64,000 nt of DNA from Colwellia sp. 39_35_sub15_T18 (GCA_002162675.1 MAAE01000028.1:1-64000); one strand, 5' to 3'. Positions 27,020 through 36,732 are shown, counted from the first letter of the stretch. A program made the numbers and translations. The notes: generated from the letters alone by a model not told the origin.

Positions 27020-27694
27020 TTACTTCGACACTGTTGCTAACTCTGCGCGCATTTCATCAATAGCGGCCTTGTAATCGGTTTGTGAAAATATCGCACTGCC
27101 GGCAACAAACATATCGGCACCAGCAGCAGCAATTTCAGCAATATTGTTCGCCTTCACGCCACCATCAACTTGTAAGCGAATATCATGGCCGCTTTGGTTA
27201 ATTCTTTCTTTGACTAAACGCAATTTATCTAACGTGGTTGGGATAAATGATTGTCCACCAAAGCCCGGATTCACTGACATTAATAAAATAACGTCTAATT
27301 TATCCATAACAAAGTCTAAGTAATGTAGCGGTGTCGCAGGATTTAATACTAAGCCAGCTTTACAACCATGATCTTTAATTAGCTGTAGGGTACGGTCAAC
27401 ATGATCACTCGCTTCTGGATGAAAAGTAATAATGTCGGCACCGGCTTTAGCAAATTGGGGAATTAAGCTATCGACAGGTTTCACCATTAAATGTACATCA
27501 ATGGGGGCTGTAATACCGTAATCGCGTAACGACTGACAAATCATAGGCCCAAAAGTAAGATTAGGAACAAAATGATTGTCCATAACATCAAAGTGAACGA
27601 CGTCTGCACCTGCAGATAAAACCTTGGCAACATCATCGCCTAAACGAGCAAAATCGGCGGATAAAATAGAAGGGGCAATTAAAAAAGAGGACAT
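27020..27694 (-). CDS. rpe: Ribulose-phosphate 3-epimerase
   Basis: This is a 224-residue TIM-barrel epimerase converting ribulose 5-phosphate to xylulose 5-phosphate. Signatures are [25 protein letters not shown] (metal-binding His and Asp), [16 protein letters not shown] and [10 protein letters not shown] 27694 is used; a GTG lies one codon earlier. In relatives it follows dam in the aroK-aroB-damX-dam operon. Here that operon is interrupted and rpe must use its own promoter. Confidence 0.97.
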   Translation of the reverse strand: MSSFLIAPSILSADFARLGDDVAKVLSAGADVVHFDVMDNHFVPNLTFGPMICQSLRDYGITAPIDVHLMVKPVDSLIPQFAKAGADIITFHPEASDHVDRTLQLIKDHGCKAGLVLNPATPLHYLDFVMDKLDVILLMSVNPGFGGQSFIPTTLDKLRLVKERINQSGHDIRLQVDGGVKANNIAEIAAAGADMFVAGSAIFSQTDYKAAIDEMRAELATVSK

Positions 27695-27697
27695 CAC

Positions 27698-28000
27698 TTA
27701 GGCTCAATAAAAAAAGATGCGGGTATTATACCCAAGACAACTGTAAATGCGAGTATCACTGCATTTTAGAAAAACATAAAAGTCATAAAAAACATTGCAC
27801 TTTATTTGCACAATAAATTTAAATGCGCACCATTTTAGCGCGTTTCGGCAACATTATGCGATTAAATTCAGCAGAGATAAAAACATAATCAACTGTTTAA
27901 CAATGAATTTTTATAAGAATTCATACTTAGCCTAACTAGGGCATCATCTTTGCTTTATGGGTACTAGGTTCAATTTTTTATAATAATTAAAGAGAGAAAC
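27698..28000. other. Divergent intergenic region, rpe and TorF-like porin
   Basis: No gene was seen in these 303 bases. On the minus strand a TATAAT (27725-27730) lies about 30 bases before the rpe ATG, inside the small palindrome GGGTAT-T-ATACCC (27721-27733), and could be its -10 box; no good -35 box was found. The right end carries the ribosome site of the porin (AAAGAGAGAAAC). Confidence 0.45.
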
Positions 28001-28654
28001 ATGAAAAAATCACTATTAAGCCTTACACTTACTTCACTATTAGCCAGTTCAGTATTTATATCAACGCAAGCCTCTGCTGTTGAAGGACTTAGTGCTAACG
28101 CCGCCGTTGTTTCACAATACTTTTTCCGTGGTATAGCGCAAACTACTACCGCAACTGCTAGCGCAGGTGTTGATTATGAAAATGGCAACTTTTCTGTTGG
28201 TACTTGGGTTGCAGACGTACAAGACGGTTTAGAAATTGACCTTTACGGCAGCTACGGTAATGAACTTGATAATGGTTTCGGTTATAGCGTTGGTTTTACT
28301 TCATACCAATACACAGGTGATTTTGACTCTGCATACAACGAAGTAAATCTAGGCGCATCTTATAGCTTCTTTTCATTATCATATAACGTTGGTGAGCATG
28401 ACGAAGATGCTGCATTAGGTATTGTTGAAGCTGATTATGACTTTTTATCATTAACTGCTGAGTACGAAGGCTTTTATGCCACTTATGGTACTTGGGGTAA
28501 AGATTTTGACGGTGACTACCTTGAAGTAGGCTATGGTACTGATGTTTCAGGTTTTGACTTAGGTGTTGCTGTAATTGTTAACTCTAAAGAACTAGATGTT
28601 GAAACAGGCGAAGGCGATGAAACATTAGTTTTTAGCATTAGCAAATCATTCTAA
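28001..28654 (+). CDS. TorF family putative outer membrane porin
   Basis: This is a 217-residue protein with a signal peptide ending near ASA. The opening SANAAVVSQYFFRGIAQT is characteristic of the TorF/Gcw_chp family of small beta-barrel proteins. Alternating strands rich in Tyr, Gly and acidic residues follow, and it ends VFSISKSF with terminal Phe. It probably forms an outer membrane channel of unknown specificity. It has a strong ribosome site and a strong terminator of its own. Confidence 0.85.
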   Translation: MKKSLLSLTLTSLLASSVFISTQASAVEGLSANAAVVSQYFFRGIAQTTTATASAGVDYENGNFSVGTWVADVQDGLEIDLYGSYGNELDNGFGYSVGFTSYQYTGDFDSAYNEVNLGASYSFFSLSYNVGEHDEDAALGIVEADYDFLSLTAEYEGFYATYGTWGKDFDGDYLEVGYGTDVSGFDLGVAVIVNSKELDVETGEGDETLVFSISKSF

Positions 28655-28669
28655 AAGATAAATGACAAT

Positions 28670-28708
28670 AAAGGGCTAATTGGTTACACTATGACCAATT
28701 AGCCCTTT
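28670..28708 (+). terminator. Intrinsic terminator after the TorF-like porin
   Basis: AAAGGGCTAATTGGT pairs perfectly with ACCAATTAGCCCTTT over 15 bases with a 9-base loop, and ends in a TTTT run. It lies 15 bases after the stop codon. Confidence 0.9.
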
Positions 28709-28738
28709 TCGTTGTTTTTAATTTAAATGGAGATTCAA

Positions 28739-29029
28739 ATGTCAAAACGGATGATGACAAAATTAACAACTTTTGCTTTCGCATTAACCCTAACCCTAAC
28801 CTTAACGGTTACCCTTAATTTAAGTGGTCATACTTTCAATGATCAAACTGATTTACTTGACTCATGCATGGCTGTTGAGTCAAACCTGCCAATGAACCAT
28901 AGCAACCACCCGTGCAATGCCGCTTATATGCAAAATAAAAGTTGGTTATCTTGGTTTGCCAACGATAAAAAATCAGCACACCTACATTTTTTAGATTTAG
29001 TTGAGCTTTTGCATTATAGTTTTCATTAG
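28739..29029 (+). CDS. Small exported protein of unknown function
   Basis: This is a 96-residue protein, start ATG 28739 with GGAGA five bases upstream; an earlier ATG at 28727 lacks a site. The hydrophobic N-terminus contains an LTLTLTLTVTLNL run coded by CCCTAA-like DNA repeats, and probably acts as a signal or anchor. The rest contains two Cys and several His (SCMAVE, MNHSNHPCNA, AHLHFL). No family recognised. Confidence 0.55.
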   Translation: MSKRMMTKLTTFAFALTLTLTLTVTLNLSGHTFNDQTDLLDSCMAVESNLPMNHSNHPCNAAYMQNKSWLSWFANDKKSAHLHFLDLVELLHYSFH

Positions 29030-29059
29030 GTATTCATTGTTAAGCTAAGTTAATTCTAA

Positions 29060-29260
29060 ATGACTGATAAAACGCCTTCACTTAAAGACACCTTTAAAAG
29101 CGTTGCTGCTGCCTTTTTTGGCGTGCAAAGTAACAAAAATAGAGAAAAAGATTTTAGCCAAGGAAAGATAAGCCACTTTATTATTGTCGGCATTATCAGT
29201 GTTATTATTTTTATTGTTGGTTTAATTGCCGTGGTTAGCTTGGTAATACCGGCTAACTAG
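29060..29260 (+). CDS. DUF2970 small membrane protein
   Basis: This is a 66-residue protein matching the DUF2970 pattern: an N-terminal LKDTFKSVAAAFFGVQS segment, a basic linker and one C-terminal transmembrane helix (about 40-62). The function of the family is unknown. In relatives such genes are found near dam and rpe, so it probably belongs to the original chromosomal neighbourhood. Confidence 0.75.
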   Translation: MTDKTPSLKDTFKSVAAAFFGVQSNKNREKDFSQGKISHFIIVGIISVIIFIVGLIAVVSLVIPAN

Positions 29261-29291
29261 TTTCGAGTGCCGTCACTAGCCTACTGGTAAT

Positions 29292-29411
29292 TTATTTATA
29301 TAACGCCAACAATTCAGCCACTTTTTTACGCTTATGGCCTTTTTGACTAATGGTACGCGCTACCTGAATAGATTTAGCTTTAGCGGCGTGTTCATAAATT
29401 TTACGTGTCCA
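29292..29411 (-). pseudogene. dam: Orphan C-terminal tail of a Dam methylase
   Basis: The minus strand encodes TRKIYEHAAKAKSIQV, then ARTISQKGHKRKKVAELLALYK and a stop (29292-29294). This matches the extreme C-terminus of Dam (E. coli VRRSIS...RKKVDELLALYK) and also the tail of the complete dam at 46743. Similarity stops upstream of TRKIY, next to the inverted repeat at 29415-29448. It points the same way as rpe and damX. It is best read as the 3' remnant of the native dam gene. Confidence 0.85.
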
Positions 29412-29414
29412 AAT

Positions 29415-29448
29415 AGTATAGCTAACGGCACCTGCTGTTAGCTATACT
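29415..29448. repeat. Perfect inverted repeat at the dam breakpoint
   Basis: AGTATAGCTAAC (29415-29426) and GTTAGCTATACT (29437-29448) form a perfect 12-base inverted repeat with a 10-base loop. It lies exactly between the orphan dam tail and the last gene of the urease operon. It could be that operon's terminator stem, although no T run follows on the minus strand, or a mark of the insertion end. Confidence 0.75.
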
Positions 29449-29455
29449 CCTAAAT

Positions 29456-29635
29456 TTACAATGCTTTCATTTTTTTTCTTAGCCATTTAAAACCCGTTAC
29501 GGTAACCGCAACCAGTAAAAAGAATAAAACGGTGTGTATCACATCGTGGCCGATGCTTTCACCTAAAAAATGGTCGTTATGCGCTTGCGCTTGTACGCTA
29601 AAAATAAAAGCTAAGATATACGTTAAAAATTTCAT
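29456..29635 (-). CDS. Small membrane protein at the end of the urease operon
   Basis: This is a 59-residue protein, start ATG 29635 with GGAG six bases upstream. It has a signal peptide-like N-terminus (MKFLTYILAFIFSVQAQA), a short His/Asp-rich stretch (HNDHFLGESIGHDVIH) and one transmembrane helix ending in WLRKKMKAL. It lies 71 bases after ureG on the same strand. The His-rich start after the signal recalls HupE/UreJ nickel permeases, but only one helix follows. No known family is assigned; a nickel-related role is a guess. Confidence 0.6.
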   Translation of the reverse strand: MKFLTYILAFIFSVQAQAHNDHFLGESIGHDVIHTVLFFLLVAVTVTGFKWLRKKMKAL

Positions 29636-29706
29636 TATTATCTCCAATAATTGTTTGATGCTTATTATGTGCTATGTGATTTTTACTAAGTATAAATGTA
29701 TAAAAC

Positions 29707-30324
29707 CTATACGGTTAACATGCCTTCGCTTTCAATAAAGTTAATTATCTCAGCAAGGCCTTGTTTCGTTTTCATATTGCTAAAAATAAAGGGTCTGTCA
29801 TCGCGCATTTTTTTAGTGTCTCTGTCCATGACTTCAAGTGAAGCGCCAACTAAGTCAGCAACATCAATTTTATTAATAATTAATAAATCAGATTTAGTAA
29901 TGCCGGGACCCCCTTTACGTGGAATTTTATCACCTGCAGATACATCAATCACATAAAGCGTTAAATCTGACAGTTCAGGGCTGAATGTCGCACTGAGGTT
30001 ATCGCCACCACTTTCAACGAGTACAAAATCTAAATCAGGGTGACGTTCTTGTAATTCATCAATCGCGGCTAAGTTCATTGACGCGTCTTCTCTAATCGCG
30101 GTATGTGGACAGCCGCCTGTTTCTACCCCAATAATACGATCTTCAGCTAAGGCATTGTTTTTTGTCAAAAACTCAGCGTCTTCTCGGGTATAAATATCGT
30201 TAGTGACAACAGCCATGTTGTATCGGTTACTGAGTGCTGAACATAAGTTGCGTAATAAAGCGGTTTTACCTGAGCCTACGGGGCCGCCAACACCTATGCG
30301 TAATACTTGTTTTTTATTCATCAT
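29707..30324 (-). CDS. ureG: Urease accessory GTPase UreG
   Basis: This is a 205-residue SIMIBI-class GTPase that drives nickel insertion into urease with UreD, UreF and UreE. The P-loop GPVGSGKT is at 14-21, then the metal-binding CPH in [23 protein letters not shown] and [11 protein letters not shown]. Length is normal. It is separated from ureF by about 220 bases that hold a repeat-like segment, an unusual gap in such operons. Confidence 0.97.
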   Translation of the reverse strand: MMNKKQVLRIGVGGPVGSGKTALLRNLCSALSNRYNMAVVTNDIYTREDAEFLTKNNALAEDRIIGVETGGCPHTAIREDASMNLAAIDELQERHPDLDFVLVESGGDNLSATFSPELSDLTLYVIDVSAGDKIPRKGGPGITKSDLLIINKIDVADLVGASLEVMDRDTKKMRDDRPFIFSNMKTKQGLAEIINFIESEGMLTV

Positions 30325-30546
30325 GATATGACCTTTTGTTAATTATTTTGTATTTATTCAGCTTAGAAATATTTACCACAGAGAGCACCGAGGTGTTAAC
30401 GCACGACACTGAACATAACAAAGTCTCTGTGTCGGCTCGAAGAGCCCTCTGTCAAGCATCGCGGCTCGGTGGTGAACAGTTACATTATTTTTTAAACTAT
30501 CTGTTACTGATTAACTACGCTTAGTCCCTAAAGCGAGTGACTAATT
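30325..30546. other. Spacer with repeat-like sequence between ureF and ureG
   Basis: Related motifs recur on both strands: ACCACAGAGAGCACCGAGG near 30374, CTCTGTGTCGG near 30424, and GCTCGGTGGT near 30465. The segment is less AT-rich than its surroundings and looks like a degenerate dispersed element inserted in the urease operon. No coding function seen. Confidence 0.45.
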
Positions 30547-31260
30547 TTAACTCCTAAATAAACGCGTATATTGTGTTTCGTGCCAAGCACTTGCCATGGC
30601 TAAATGAGGCAGACTGGCACCAATTTCATCATCGGGTAATTCATTAGCAATATGCATAGCACGCTCAACTTGTTCCGTTAATTCAAATAACAGATTTTGA
30701 GATTGAGTTTGTCCTAACGGTACTAATTTGGTTGCTGCCGCGACCTGATTATCAATATAGGTCCAGCAAAATCCACTTTGTGCATAATGTAGGTCTAATT
30801 CAAATAAATGGGCTGCCACGGTAAAAGCACTAACAAAGCTGACATTTTTTTGCACTAAAATGGCTTGATATTGGTCGGTGTCAACAGAAGTTAACAAGGT
30901 TAATAACCTAACCAGTGCTTTACCCATCGCAAGATCGGCCAGTCGAAATTCATTACTTTCTCTAGTGGCAATGAGGAGTTGATTCCATTGGTTAAATTCA
31001 TCAAAATTATTGTTTTGTAATGCACAATATAGGCGTTTTATTACGGCTAAATCCGTCGGTGCAATGGCTTGTGTTAAGGTTAAAGCCACCCAGTCATAAG
31101 TTTCTTTATCATTGTTTATCCAACCACTGTCGATGGCGTACTCTAAACCTTGCGAAAATGAAAATCCACCCACAGGTAAATTGGCACTGCATAATTGCAG
31201 CAACCGATTTAATTTTAGCGGCGTAGTTTGTTGCAATACGCTATTAATGCGAGTGGTCAT
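30547..31260 (-). CDS. ureF: Urease accessory protein UreF
   Basis: This is an all-helical urease chaperone of about 237 residues. It shows the family opening [21 protein letters not shown] and later [21 protein letters not shown]. It joins UreD and UreG in the apo-urease activation complex. ATG 31260 (MTTRIN) is chosen because the family alignment begins there, although the frame is open to 31365. The start overlaps the end of ureE by 17 bases. Confidence 0.95.
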   Translation of the reverse strand: MTTRINSVLQQTTPLKLNRLLQLCSANLPVGGFSFSQGLEYAIDSGWINNDKETYDWVALTLTQAIAPTDLAVIKRLYCALQNNNFDEFNQWNQLLIATRESNEFRLADLAMGKALVRLLTLLTSVDTDQYQAILVQKNVSFVSAFTVAAHLFELDLHYAQSGFCWTYIDNQVAAATKLVPLGQTQSQNLLFELTEQVERAMHIANELPDDEIGASLPHLAMASAWHETQYTRLFRS

Positions 31261-31738
31261 GGCTGTGTTCGTGGTTGCTACTGTGTGAATGACTTTGTTT
31301 GTTTTTAGATGATTTACTGCCATAAGCACCGCTTTCAGGCTCAAAAATTGCGGGTGTTTTATCAACGGTTAAACCGTAGTTCTCAGCCAACTCTTCCAAC
31401 ACATGATCTGGTTTGAAACGTAACCATAATTCGCCGATTTGCATTGACGTATGGCGGTTTCCAAGGTGATAACACACTTTGGAAAACGATAACCAGTCGG
31501 TAGCACTTGCGGTAGAAACAGGCTCAGCCTGACCTTTTACTTCAACAAATTGCCCACATTCACTTTTTAAAATTTCCCCCACCAATAACGGATGACCACG
31601 TTCAACAAAAATGCCAATATCAGCCCCTTTATCGGTGGTGCTCTTTATCCGTGCTTTTTTACGGGTCTCTTGATCTAAGGTGATCGAATCTGTGATTGGC
31701 TCATGGCAATGCGACAATCGTTCGTATACTTTTATCAT
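31244..31738 (-). CDS. ureE: Urease accessory nickel chaperone UreE
   Basis: This is a 164-residue metallochaperone. Family segments are [29 protein letters not shown] (metal His) and [14 protein letters not shown]. It ends in a His-rich tail ([16 protein letters not shown]) that binds nickel. Start ATG 31738 has AGGAAAAATC in front; the open frame runs further upstream into ureC. It lies 44 bases after ureC. Confidence 0.95.
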   Translation of the reverse strand: MIKVYERLSHCHEPITDSITLDQETRKKARIKSTTDKGADIGIFVERGHPLLVGEILKSECGQFVEVKGQAEPVSTASATDWLSFSKVCYHLGNRHTSMQIGELWLRFKPDHVLEELAENYGLTVDKTPAIFEPESGAYGSKSSKNKQSHSHSSNHEHSHDHSH

Positions 31739-31782
31739 GATTTTTCCTGTGTTTTTATTGCTTGTTTTAATTGTTACGTTTA

Positions 31783-33486
31783 TTAAAACAAGCAATAACG
31801 TTGGGCGAGTGGCAGCTCGGTAGCGGGTTCACACGTTAATAATTCGCCATTAGCTCTTACTTCATACGTTTGTGCATCCACTTCTATTTTGGGTTGCCAA
31901 TTGTTATGAATCATATCGTCTTTGCCAATATTCCGGGTATTTTTACACTCGCCAATCATGCGAGTCATACCGACTTTTTCAGGTACCTTTTTTTCAATCG
32001 ACGCTTTAGACATAAAGGTCATTGAAATTTTGGCTGCGGCGAGTCCGTGCGCACCAAACATTGGACGATAATATACTGGCTGTGGTGTTGGAATTGACGC
32101 ATTGGCATCTCCCATGGGGGCTGCCGCAATAAAGCCAGATTTTAAAATCATAGCGGGTTTTATGCCAAAAAATGCCGGTTTCCATAACACTAAGTCCGCT
32201 AATTTACCCACTTCAATTGAGCCCACTTCATGACTGATACCATGGCTGATTGCAGGGTTAATGGTATATTTTGCAATATAACGTTTCAGGCGGAAGTTAT
32301 CATTTTGCTCGGTATCGGGCGCTAATGGACCGCGCTGTTGTTTCATTTTATGGGCTGTTTGCCAAGTACGGGTGATCATTTCACCAACGCGTCCCATGGC
32401 TTGAGAATCAGAGGCAATCATACTTATTGCGCCTAAATCATGCATAACGTCTTCTGCGGCGATACTTTCTTTACGGATACGCGAATCAGCAAAAGCAACA
32501 TCTTCAGGGATAGAGGGATCTAAGTGATGGCAAACCATTAACATATCTAAATGTTCATCAATGGTATTGATGGTGTATGGACGTGTTGGATTCGTTGATG
32601 AAGGCAATACATTAGGTTCGCCACAGGCACGAATAATATCAGGTGAATGTCCGCCACCTGCACCTTCGGTATGGTAAGTATGAATAGTACGGCCTTTAAA
32701 AGCGCCAATGGTGTCTTCAACAAAACCTGATTCATTTAAGGTGTCAGTATGAATGGCTATTTGCACGTCATATTTTTCGGCAACCGATAAGCAGTTATCA
32801 ATAGAGGCAGGGGTTGTCCCCCAATCTTCATGCAGTTTTAAACCACAAACACCTGCTTCAATTTGCTCTTCTAGGGCAAGCGGTAAACTTGTATTACCTT
32901 TGCCTAAAAAGCCAAAGTTCATGGGGAAGTCATTGGTTGCTTGTAGCATTTTATGAATATACCAAGGCCCGGGTGTACACGTGGTAGCGTTAGAACCTGT
33001 TGCCGGTCCTGTTCCGCCACCAATCATAGTGGTTACACCAGACATCAGCGCTTCTTCAACTTGCTGGGGACAAATAAAATGAATATGTGCATCGATACCG
33101 CCAGCAGTAAGTATTTGTCCTTCACCTGCGATAACTTCAGTACCTGGGCCAATCTCAATATCTATATTGTCTTGAATGTCAGGGTTGCCCGCTTTACCAA
33201 TAATGGCGATACGCCCGTCTTTAATCCCCACATCGGCTTTAACAATCCCCCAATGGTCAAGAATAAGTGCATTGGTGATCACTAAATCGACGGTTGCATA
33301 ACATGACGCCTGACTTTGCCCCATGCCGTCGCGAATAACTTTACCGCCACCAAATTTAACTTCTTCGCCATATTCGGTGAAATCTTGTTCAACTTCCAAC
33401 CACAGGTCGGTATCAGCTAAGCGAACCTTGTCACCTACTGTTGGACCAAACATATTCGCGTAAGCCTGTTTATCGATTGTAGCCAT
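31783..33486 (-). CDS. ureC: Urease alpha subunit
   Basis: This is the catalytic subunit, 567 residues, normal length. All active-site residues are visible: His134 and His136 (DAHIHF), carbamylated Lys217 (GLKLHED), His246, His272, and the flap Cys319/His320 (MVCHHLDPS). It hydrolyses urea to ammonia and carbamate at a two-nickel centre. It is two bases from ureB. The neighbouring urt genes supply urea. Confidence 0.98.
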   Translation of the reverse strand: MATIDKQAYANMFGPTVGDKVRLADTDLWLEVEQDFTEYGEEVKFGGGKVIRDGMGQSQASCYATVDLVITNALILDHWGIVKADVGIKDGRIAIIGKAGNPDIQDNIDIEIGPGTEVIAGEGQILTAGGIDAHIHFICPQQVEEALMSGVTTMIGGGTGPATGSNATTCTPGPWYIHKMLQATNDFPMNFGFLGKGNTSLPLALEEQIEAGVCGLKLHEDWGTTPASIDNCLSVAEKYDVQIAIHTDTLNESGFVEDTIGAFKGRTIHTYHTEGAGGGHSPDIIRACGEPNVLPSSTNPTRPYTINTIDEHLDMLMVCHHLDPSIPEDVAFADSRIRKESIAAEDVMHDLGAISMIASDSQAMGRVGEMITRTWQTAHKMKQQRGPLAPDTEQNDNFRLKRYIAKYTINPAISHGISHEVGSIEVGKLADLVLWKPAFFGIKPAMILKSGFIAAAPMGDANASIPTPQPVYYRPMFGAHGLAAAKISMTFMSKASIEKKVPEKVGMTRMIGECKNTRNIGKDDMIHNNWQPKIEVDAQTYEVRANGELLTCEPATELPLAQRYCLF

Positions 33487-33488
33487 GG

Positions 33489-33806
33489 TTATCTATTTCC
33501 TTCTATGTGGCCTTGCACGTCGCCGCGAAAACCAAATATGCGGCGTTTACCGCGATACGCAATTAACGTCACTTCGCGTTGTTGTCCGGGTTCAAACCTA
33601 ACGGCGGTACCTGAGGTAATGTCTAAGCGATAACCTTTGCAAGTTTCGCGGTCAAATTTTAAGGCTGGATTTACTTCATAAAAGTGATAATGAGAGCCGA
33701 TCTGAATGGGGCGGTCACCTGAATTTGCCACGGTAACGACTATTGGTTCACAACCGACATTAAGCTGATGAACGCCTTCAGCAGTTATTATTTCACCAGG
33801 TATCAT
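33489..33806 (-). CDS. ureB: Urease beta subunit
   Basis: This small structural subunit has about 105 residues, with [11 protein letters not shown] at its start and [12 protein letters not shown] and [16 protein letters not shown] further on. ATG 33806 is chosen because GGAG lies six bases before it and MIPGE is the family start; an ATG at 33818 overlaps the ureA stop. It is coupled to ureA. Confidence 0.96.
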   Translation of the reverse strand: MIPGEIITAEGVHQLNVGCEPIVVTVANSGDRPIQIGSHYHFYEVNPALKFDRETCKGYRLDITSGTAVRFEPGQQREVTLIAYRGKRRIFGFRGDVQGHIEGNR

Positions 33807-33817
33807 ATTGAACTCCA

Positions 33818-34120
33818 TTAAACGATAGGGTTATGCACAGTAACGAGCTTGGTGCCGTCGGGAAATGTTGCCTCAACCTGCACATCAGGAATTAACGTGG
33901 CAATGCCGTCCATGACTTGCTCGCTGCTGAGTAATGTTTTGCCATAATCCATTAACTCAGCAACGGTTTTTCCATCGCGTGCACCTTCAATGATTTCCAT
34001 TGAAATATAGGCCATCGCTTCAGGGTAATTTAATTTTAACCCTCGATTTAAACGACGTTCCGCTAATAATGCGGCGGTAAAAATTAGTAATTTGTCTTTT
34101 TCTCTCGGTAATAAATCCAT
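33818..34120 (-). CDS. ureA: Urease gamma subunit
   Basis: This is a 100-residue subunit with the family sequence [29 protein letters not shown] and a [13 protein letters not shown] end. Separate gamma and beta genes are the usual bacterial form. It lies 62 bases after ureD. Confidence 0.97.
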   Translation of the reverse strand: MDLLPREKDKLLIFTAALLAERRLNRGLKLNYPEAMAYISMEIIEGARDGKTVAELMDYGKTLLSSEQVMDGIATLIPDVQVEATFPDGTKLVTVHNPIV

Positions 34121-34182
34121 AAGTTTCTCGGTTATCGCTATGGTTAAATTTCATTTAAAATGAGTCATTGTATTTTACTGTG

Positions 34183-35112
34183 TTAGGTATACCAAATACG
34201 GGGTTGAGTCGCTTGTTTCTCTACGGTTAAGGGTCTAACTATTTGCCACAATAAAAGGAAAAACTTTTTACATTGTTCCGCATGATGACCTAAATAACGT
34301 ATGACTAATAAACCGTCAATATCGGTAATGCTAATGTGTTTTTGTGCTTGATTATTTTCGACAATAGCACGCATTGCTGCAATCGCTGTTTTACGTTGGG
34401 ACTTGTTTAATTGCTGTGGAGCGTACACTAAGAAGGTTGCAAAAACGCTATTGCCAGCCAATCCCGCAGGATGATGCAATACGTTGTTTTTTGCGGTGAC
34501 GGCAATGCGATCATGATATTGCAATGTCCCTTCAACAAAGACACGATTCAACTGACTATATTGACCTTGTGTAAATAGTTGTTCAGAGCTAGGCAAGCCC
34601 ATGCAAGTAATATCCCACCCTAAATAAACACTGGTATTGGTTAAGTGAATGTCGACGGTATTAAATCCGTCAGCGCCATTATAAACGATGGTCTCTTGTG
34701 GGAAATTTTCACATTTCGCTTGATTTTTTACATTGAGCGTTGTGATTTGTATTTGCTTAGAGATGCCAATATTGGCATCTGTCCGTGCACGATAAAAGCG
34801 ATTAGCACCTGGGGTGGTGACTAAGGTATGTGCTCTGTCATCAAGGTTAATCTCTACATGCAACTCGTCACCTGAAACGATTCCGGCGGGTGGGTGTAAT
34901 AAATAGATGTGAGCGCAGTCTCTTCCTTCCGGATAAAAAGCTTTTTGTACCGTTAAAGGGCCATTTCGTCGGGTTCGGCGCAACTGAGTACCTAAGGCAG
35001 TACAGCTAAAGTCGAGCGCTAAACTGGCGAGCCACTGCCTGCTTTTACTCTCCCTTAGTGCTGAAGCCGCTATGGTGTTAATTACCGTACTGGTTGCTGT
35101 GCTTTGTGTCAT
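34183..35112 (-). CDS. ureD: Urease accessory protein UreD
   Basis: This is a 309-residue scaffold protein of the urease activation complex. Recognisable segments are FYPEGRDCAHIYLLHPPAGI, GDELHVEI, ITTPGANRFYR-like VTTPGANRFYRA and ETIVYNGA. It binds apo-urease before UreF and UreG. It comes directly after urtE, linking transporter and enzyme in one operon. Confidence 0.94.
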   Translation of the reverse strand: MTQSTATSTVINTIAASALRESKSRQWLASLALDFSCTALGTQLRRTRRNGPLTVQKAFYPEGRDCAHIYLLHPPAGIVSGDELHVEINLDDRAHTLVTTPGANRFYRARTDANIGISKQIQITTLNVKNQAKCENFPQETIVYNGADGFNTVDIHLTNTSVYLGWDITCMGLPSSEQLFTQGQYSQLNRVFVEGTLQYHDRIAVTAKNNVLHHPAGLAGNSVFATFLVYAPQQLNKSQRKTAIAAMRAIVENNQAQKHISITDIDGLLVIRYLGHHAEQCKKFFLLLWQIVRPLTVEKQATQPRIWYT

Positions 35113-35175
35113 TTCTACTATGTTGCCTTAAAATGATTTCCAATAGTGTTGAGTTAGCTGCCAAATACTAGGCCA

Positions 35176-35877
35176 TTAAACCGCTAGATATTTACCCACT
35201 AATTCGTCGGTTAAATCAGTCATTGGCCCCGATGCTATCACGTGGCCTTTTTCCATTAAATGAAACGCTTGACCCACGGCTCTAGCAAAGGGTAATTTTT
35301 GTTCTACTAAGATTATTGTCATGCCGCTTTCTTCATTTAACCTCAGTAATACATCACGAATAAGCTGCACAATATTTGGCTGAATACCTTCGTTTGGCTC
35401 ATCTAAAATAAGTATATTTGGATTAAGAACTAAAGCTCTGCCAATTGCAAGTTGCTGCTGCTGACCGCCTGATAAATCACCACCTCGTCGGTGTAACATT
35501 TCTTTAAGCACCGGAAACAATTCATAAATATGTTCAGGAATTGTTTTACTGGTTTGGCGTTTACAGTTAAGGCTAAGTTTTAAATTTTCTTCGACGGTTA
35601 ATTGCGGGAAAATATGGCGGCCTTGTGGCACATACCCTATGCCTAACTCAGGCCGTGATTCTACAGAGGCTTTAACGCAATCTTGGCCGTTAATGACTAA
35701 TGACCCCGTGCTAATGGGTAACATGCCCATAATGGTTTTTAATAAGGTGGTTTTACCTACGCCATTTCGTCCCATGATACAGGTACGAGAGCCTTTTTTT
35801 ATGGCTAAATCTAAATCCCAAAGAATTTGTGTGCCACCATATTTTTGATTTACATTTTTTAATTCAATCATAATCAT
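35176..35877 (-). CDS. urtE: Urea ABC transporter ATP-binding protein UrtE
   Basis: This is a LivF-type ATPase of 233 residues. Walker A is GRNGVGKTT near 36-44, signature LSGGQQQQLAIGRAL, Walker B LILDEPNEG and the H-loop/switch region VEQKL. It powers high-affinity urea uptake with UrtD. Two starts (35877 and 35871) are possible, two codons apart. Confidence 0.95.
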   Translation of the reverse strand: MIMIELKNVNQKYGGTQILWDLDLAIKKGSRTCIMGRNGVGKTTLLKTIMGMLPISTGSLVINGQDCVKASVESRPELGIGYVPQGRHIFPQLTVEENLKLSLNCKRQTSKTIPEHIYELFPVLKEMLHRRGGDLSGGQQQQLAIGRALVLNPNILILDEPNEGIQPNIVQLIRDVLLRLNEESGMTIILVEQKLPFARAVGQAFHLMEKGHVIASGPMTDLTDELVGKYLAV

Positions 35878-35907
35878 TCTCTTACTGTCGTGCTTTATTA
35901 GTATGCG

Positions 35908-36732
35908 TTACTGCTTTGGTTCGCTATCACCATCTTCACCAAGGTACACTTGAATCACTTCAGGATTTGATTGAATTTCACTCATGGTGCCTTCAGCAAG
36001 CACCGAACCTTGATGTAATACAGTAACGGTTTTTGCAATAGAACGAACAAAGGCCATGTCGTGTTCAACCACTATCACGGAATGTTCACCCGCCAATGAC
36101 GTTAACAATTCAGCGGTACGTTCAGTTTCTTGTCCTGTCATGCCGGCTACGGGTTCGTCCACTAAAAGCACACGTGGTTTAGCGGCTAACAACATGCCAA
36201 TTTCTAACCATTGTTTTTGCCCATGTGATAACCGGCCTGCTGGGTAGTGCGCTTCTGTTAGTAAACCGATAGTATCAAGAATTTCACCAATACGGTCTTT
36301 ATCTTCACCAGACAATTTATGAAACAGAGAAGTCCATATCCCTTTATCGCCCGCCAGACTCAGCTCTATATTTTCAAAGACGGATAACGCTTCAAAAACC
36401 GTTGGCTTTTGAAATTTACGACCAATACCTGCCAGAGCAATTTCAGACTCATCTAGTTGTAATAAATCAATTTGTTGCCCAAAACTCACTTTACCGGTAT
36501 CAGGCCGTATTTTTCCGGTAATAACGTCCATTAATGTTGTTTTTCCAGCACCGTTAGCGCCAATTAAACAACGTAGTTCTCCGTCATTAATATATAAATT
36601 TAAATCGTTTAAGGCTTTAAAACCATCGAAGCTAACGCTGACATTTTCTGCATATAAAATAACACCATGACGAGTATCAGGTTTTATATTGTCGGTTGCG
36701 TAAAGTGGCGAACCTGCTTTATTTACTATCAT
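35908..36732 (-). CDS. urtD: Urea ABC transporter ATP-binding protein UrtD
   Basis: This is a LivG-type ATPase of 274 residues. Walker A GANGAGKTT, signature LSHGQKQWLEIGMLL (the LSHGQ variant typical of UrtD) and VDEPVAGMT are present. A 25-residue N-terminal extension precedes the ATPase core. It overlaps urtC by four bases. Confidence 0.95.
   Translation of the reverse strand: MIVNKAGSPLYATDNIKPDTRHGVILYAENVSVSFDGFKALNDLNLYINDGELRCLIGANGAGKTTLMDVITGKIRPDTGKVSFGQQIDLLQLDESEIALAGIGRKFQKPTVFEALSVFENIELSLAGDKGIWTSLFHKLSGEDKDRIGEILDTIGLLTEAHYPAGRLSHGQKQWLEIGMLLAAKPRVLLVDEPVAGMTGQETERTAELLTSLAGEHSVIVVEHDMAFVRSIAKTVTVLHQGSVLAEGTMSEIQSNPEVIQVYLGEDGDSEPKQ

Noticed and set aside
32547-33285. Frames opposite to and within ureC
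   Set aside because: Shadows of the highly conserved ureC gene; no independent support.
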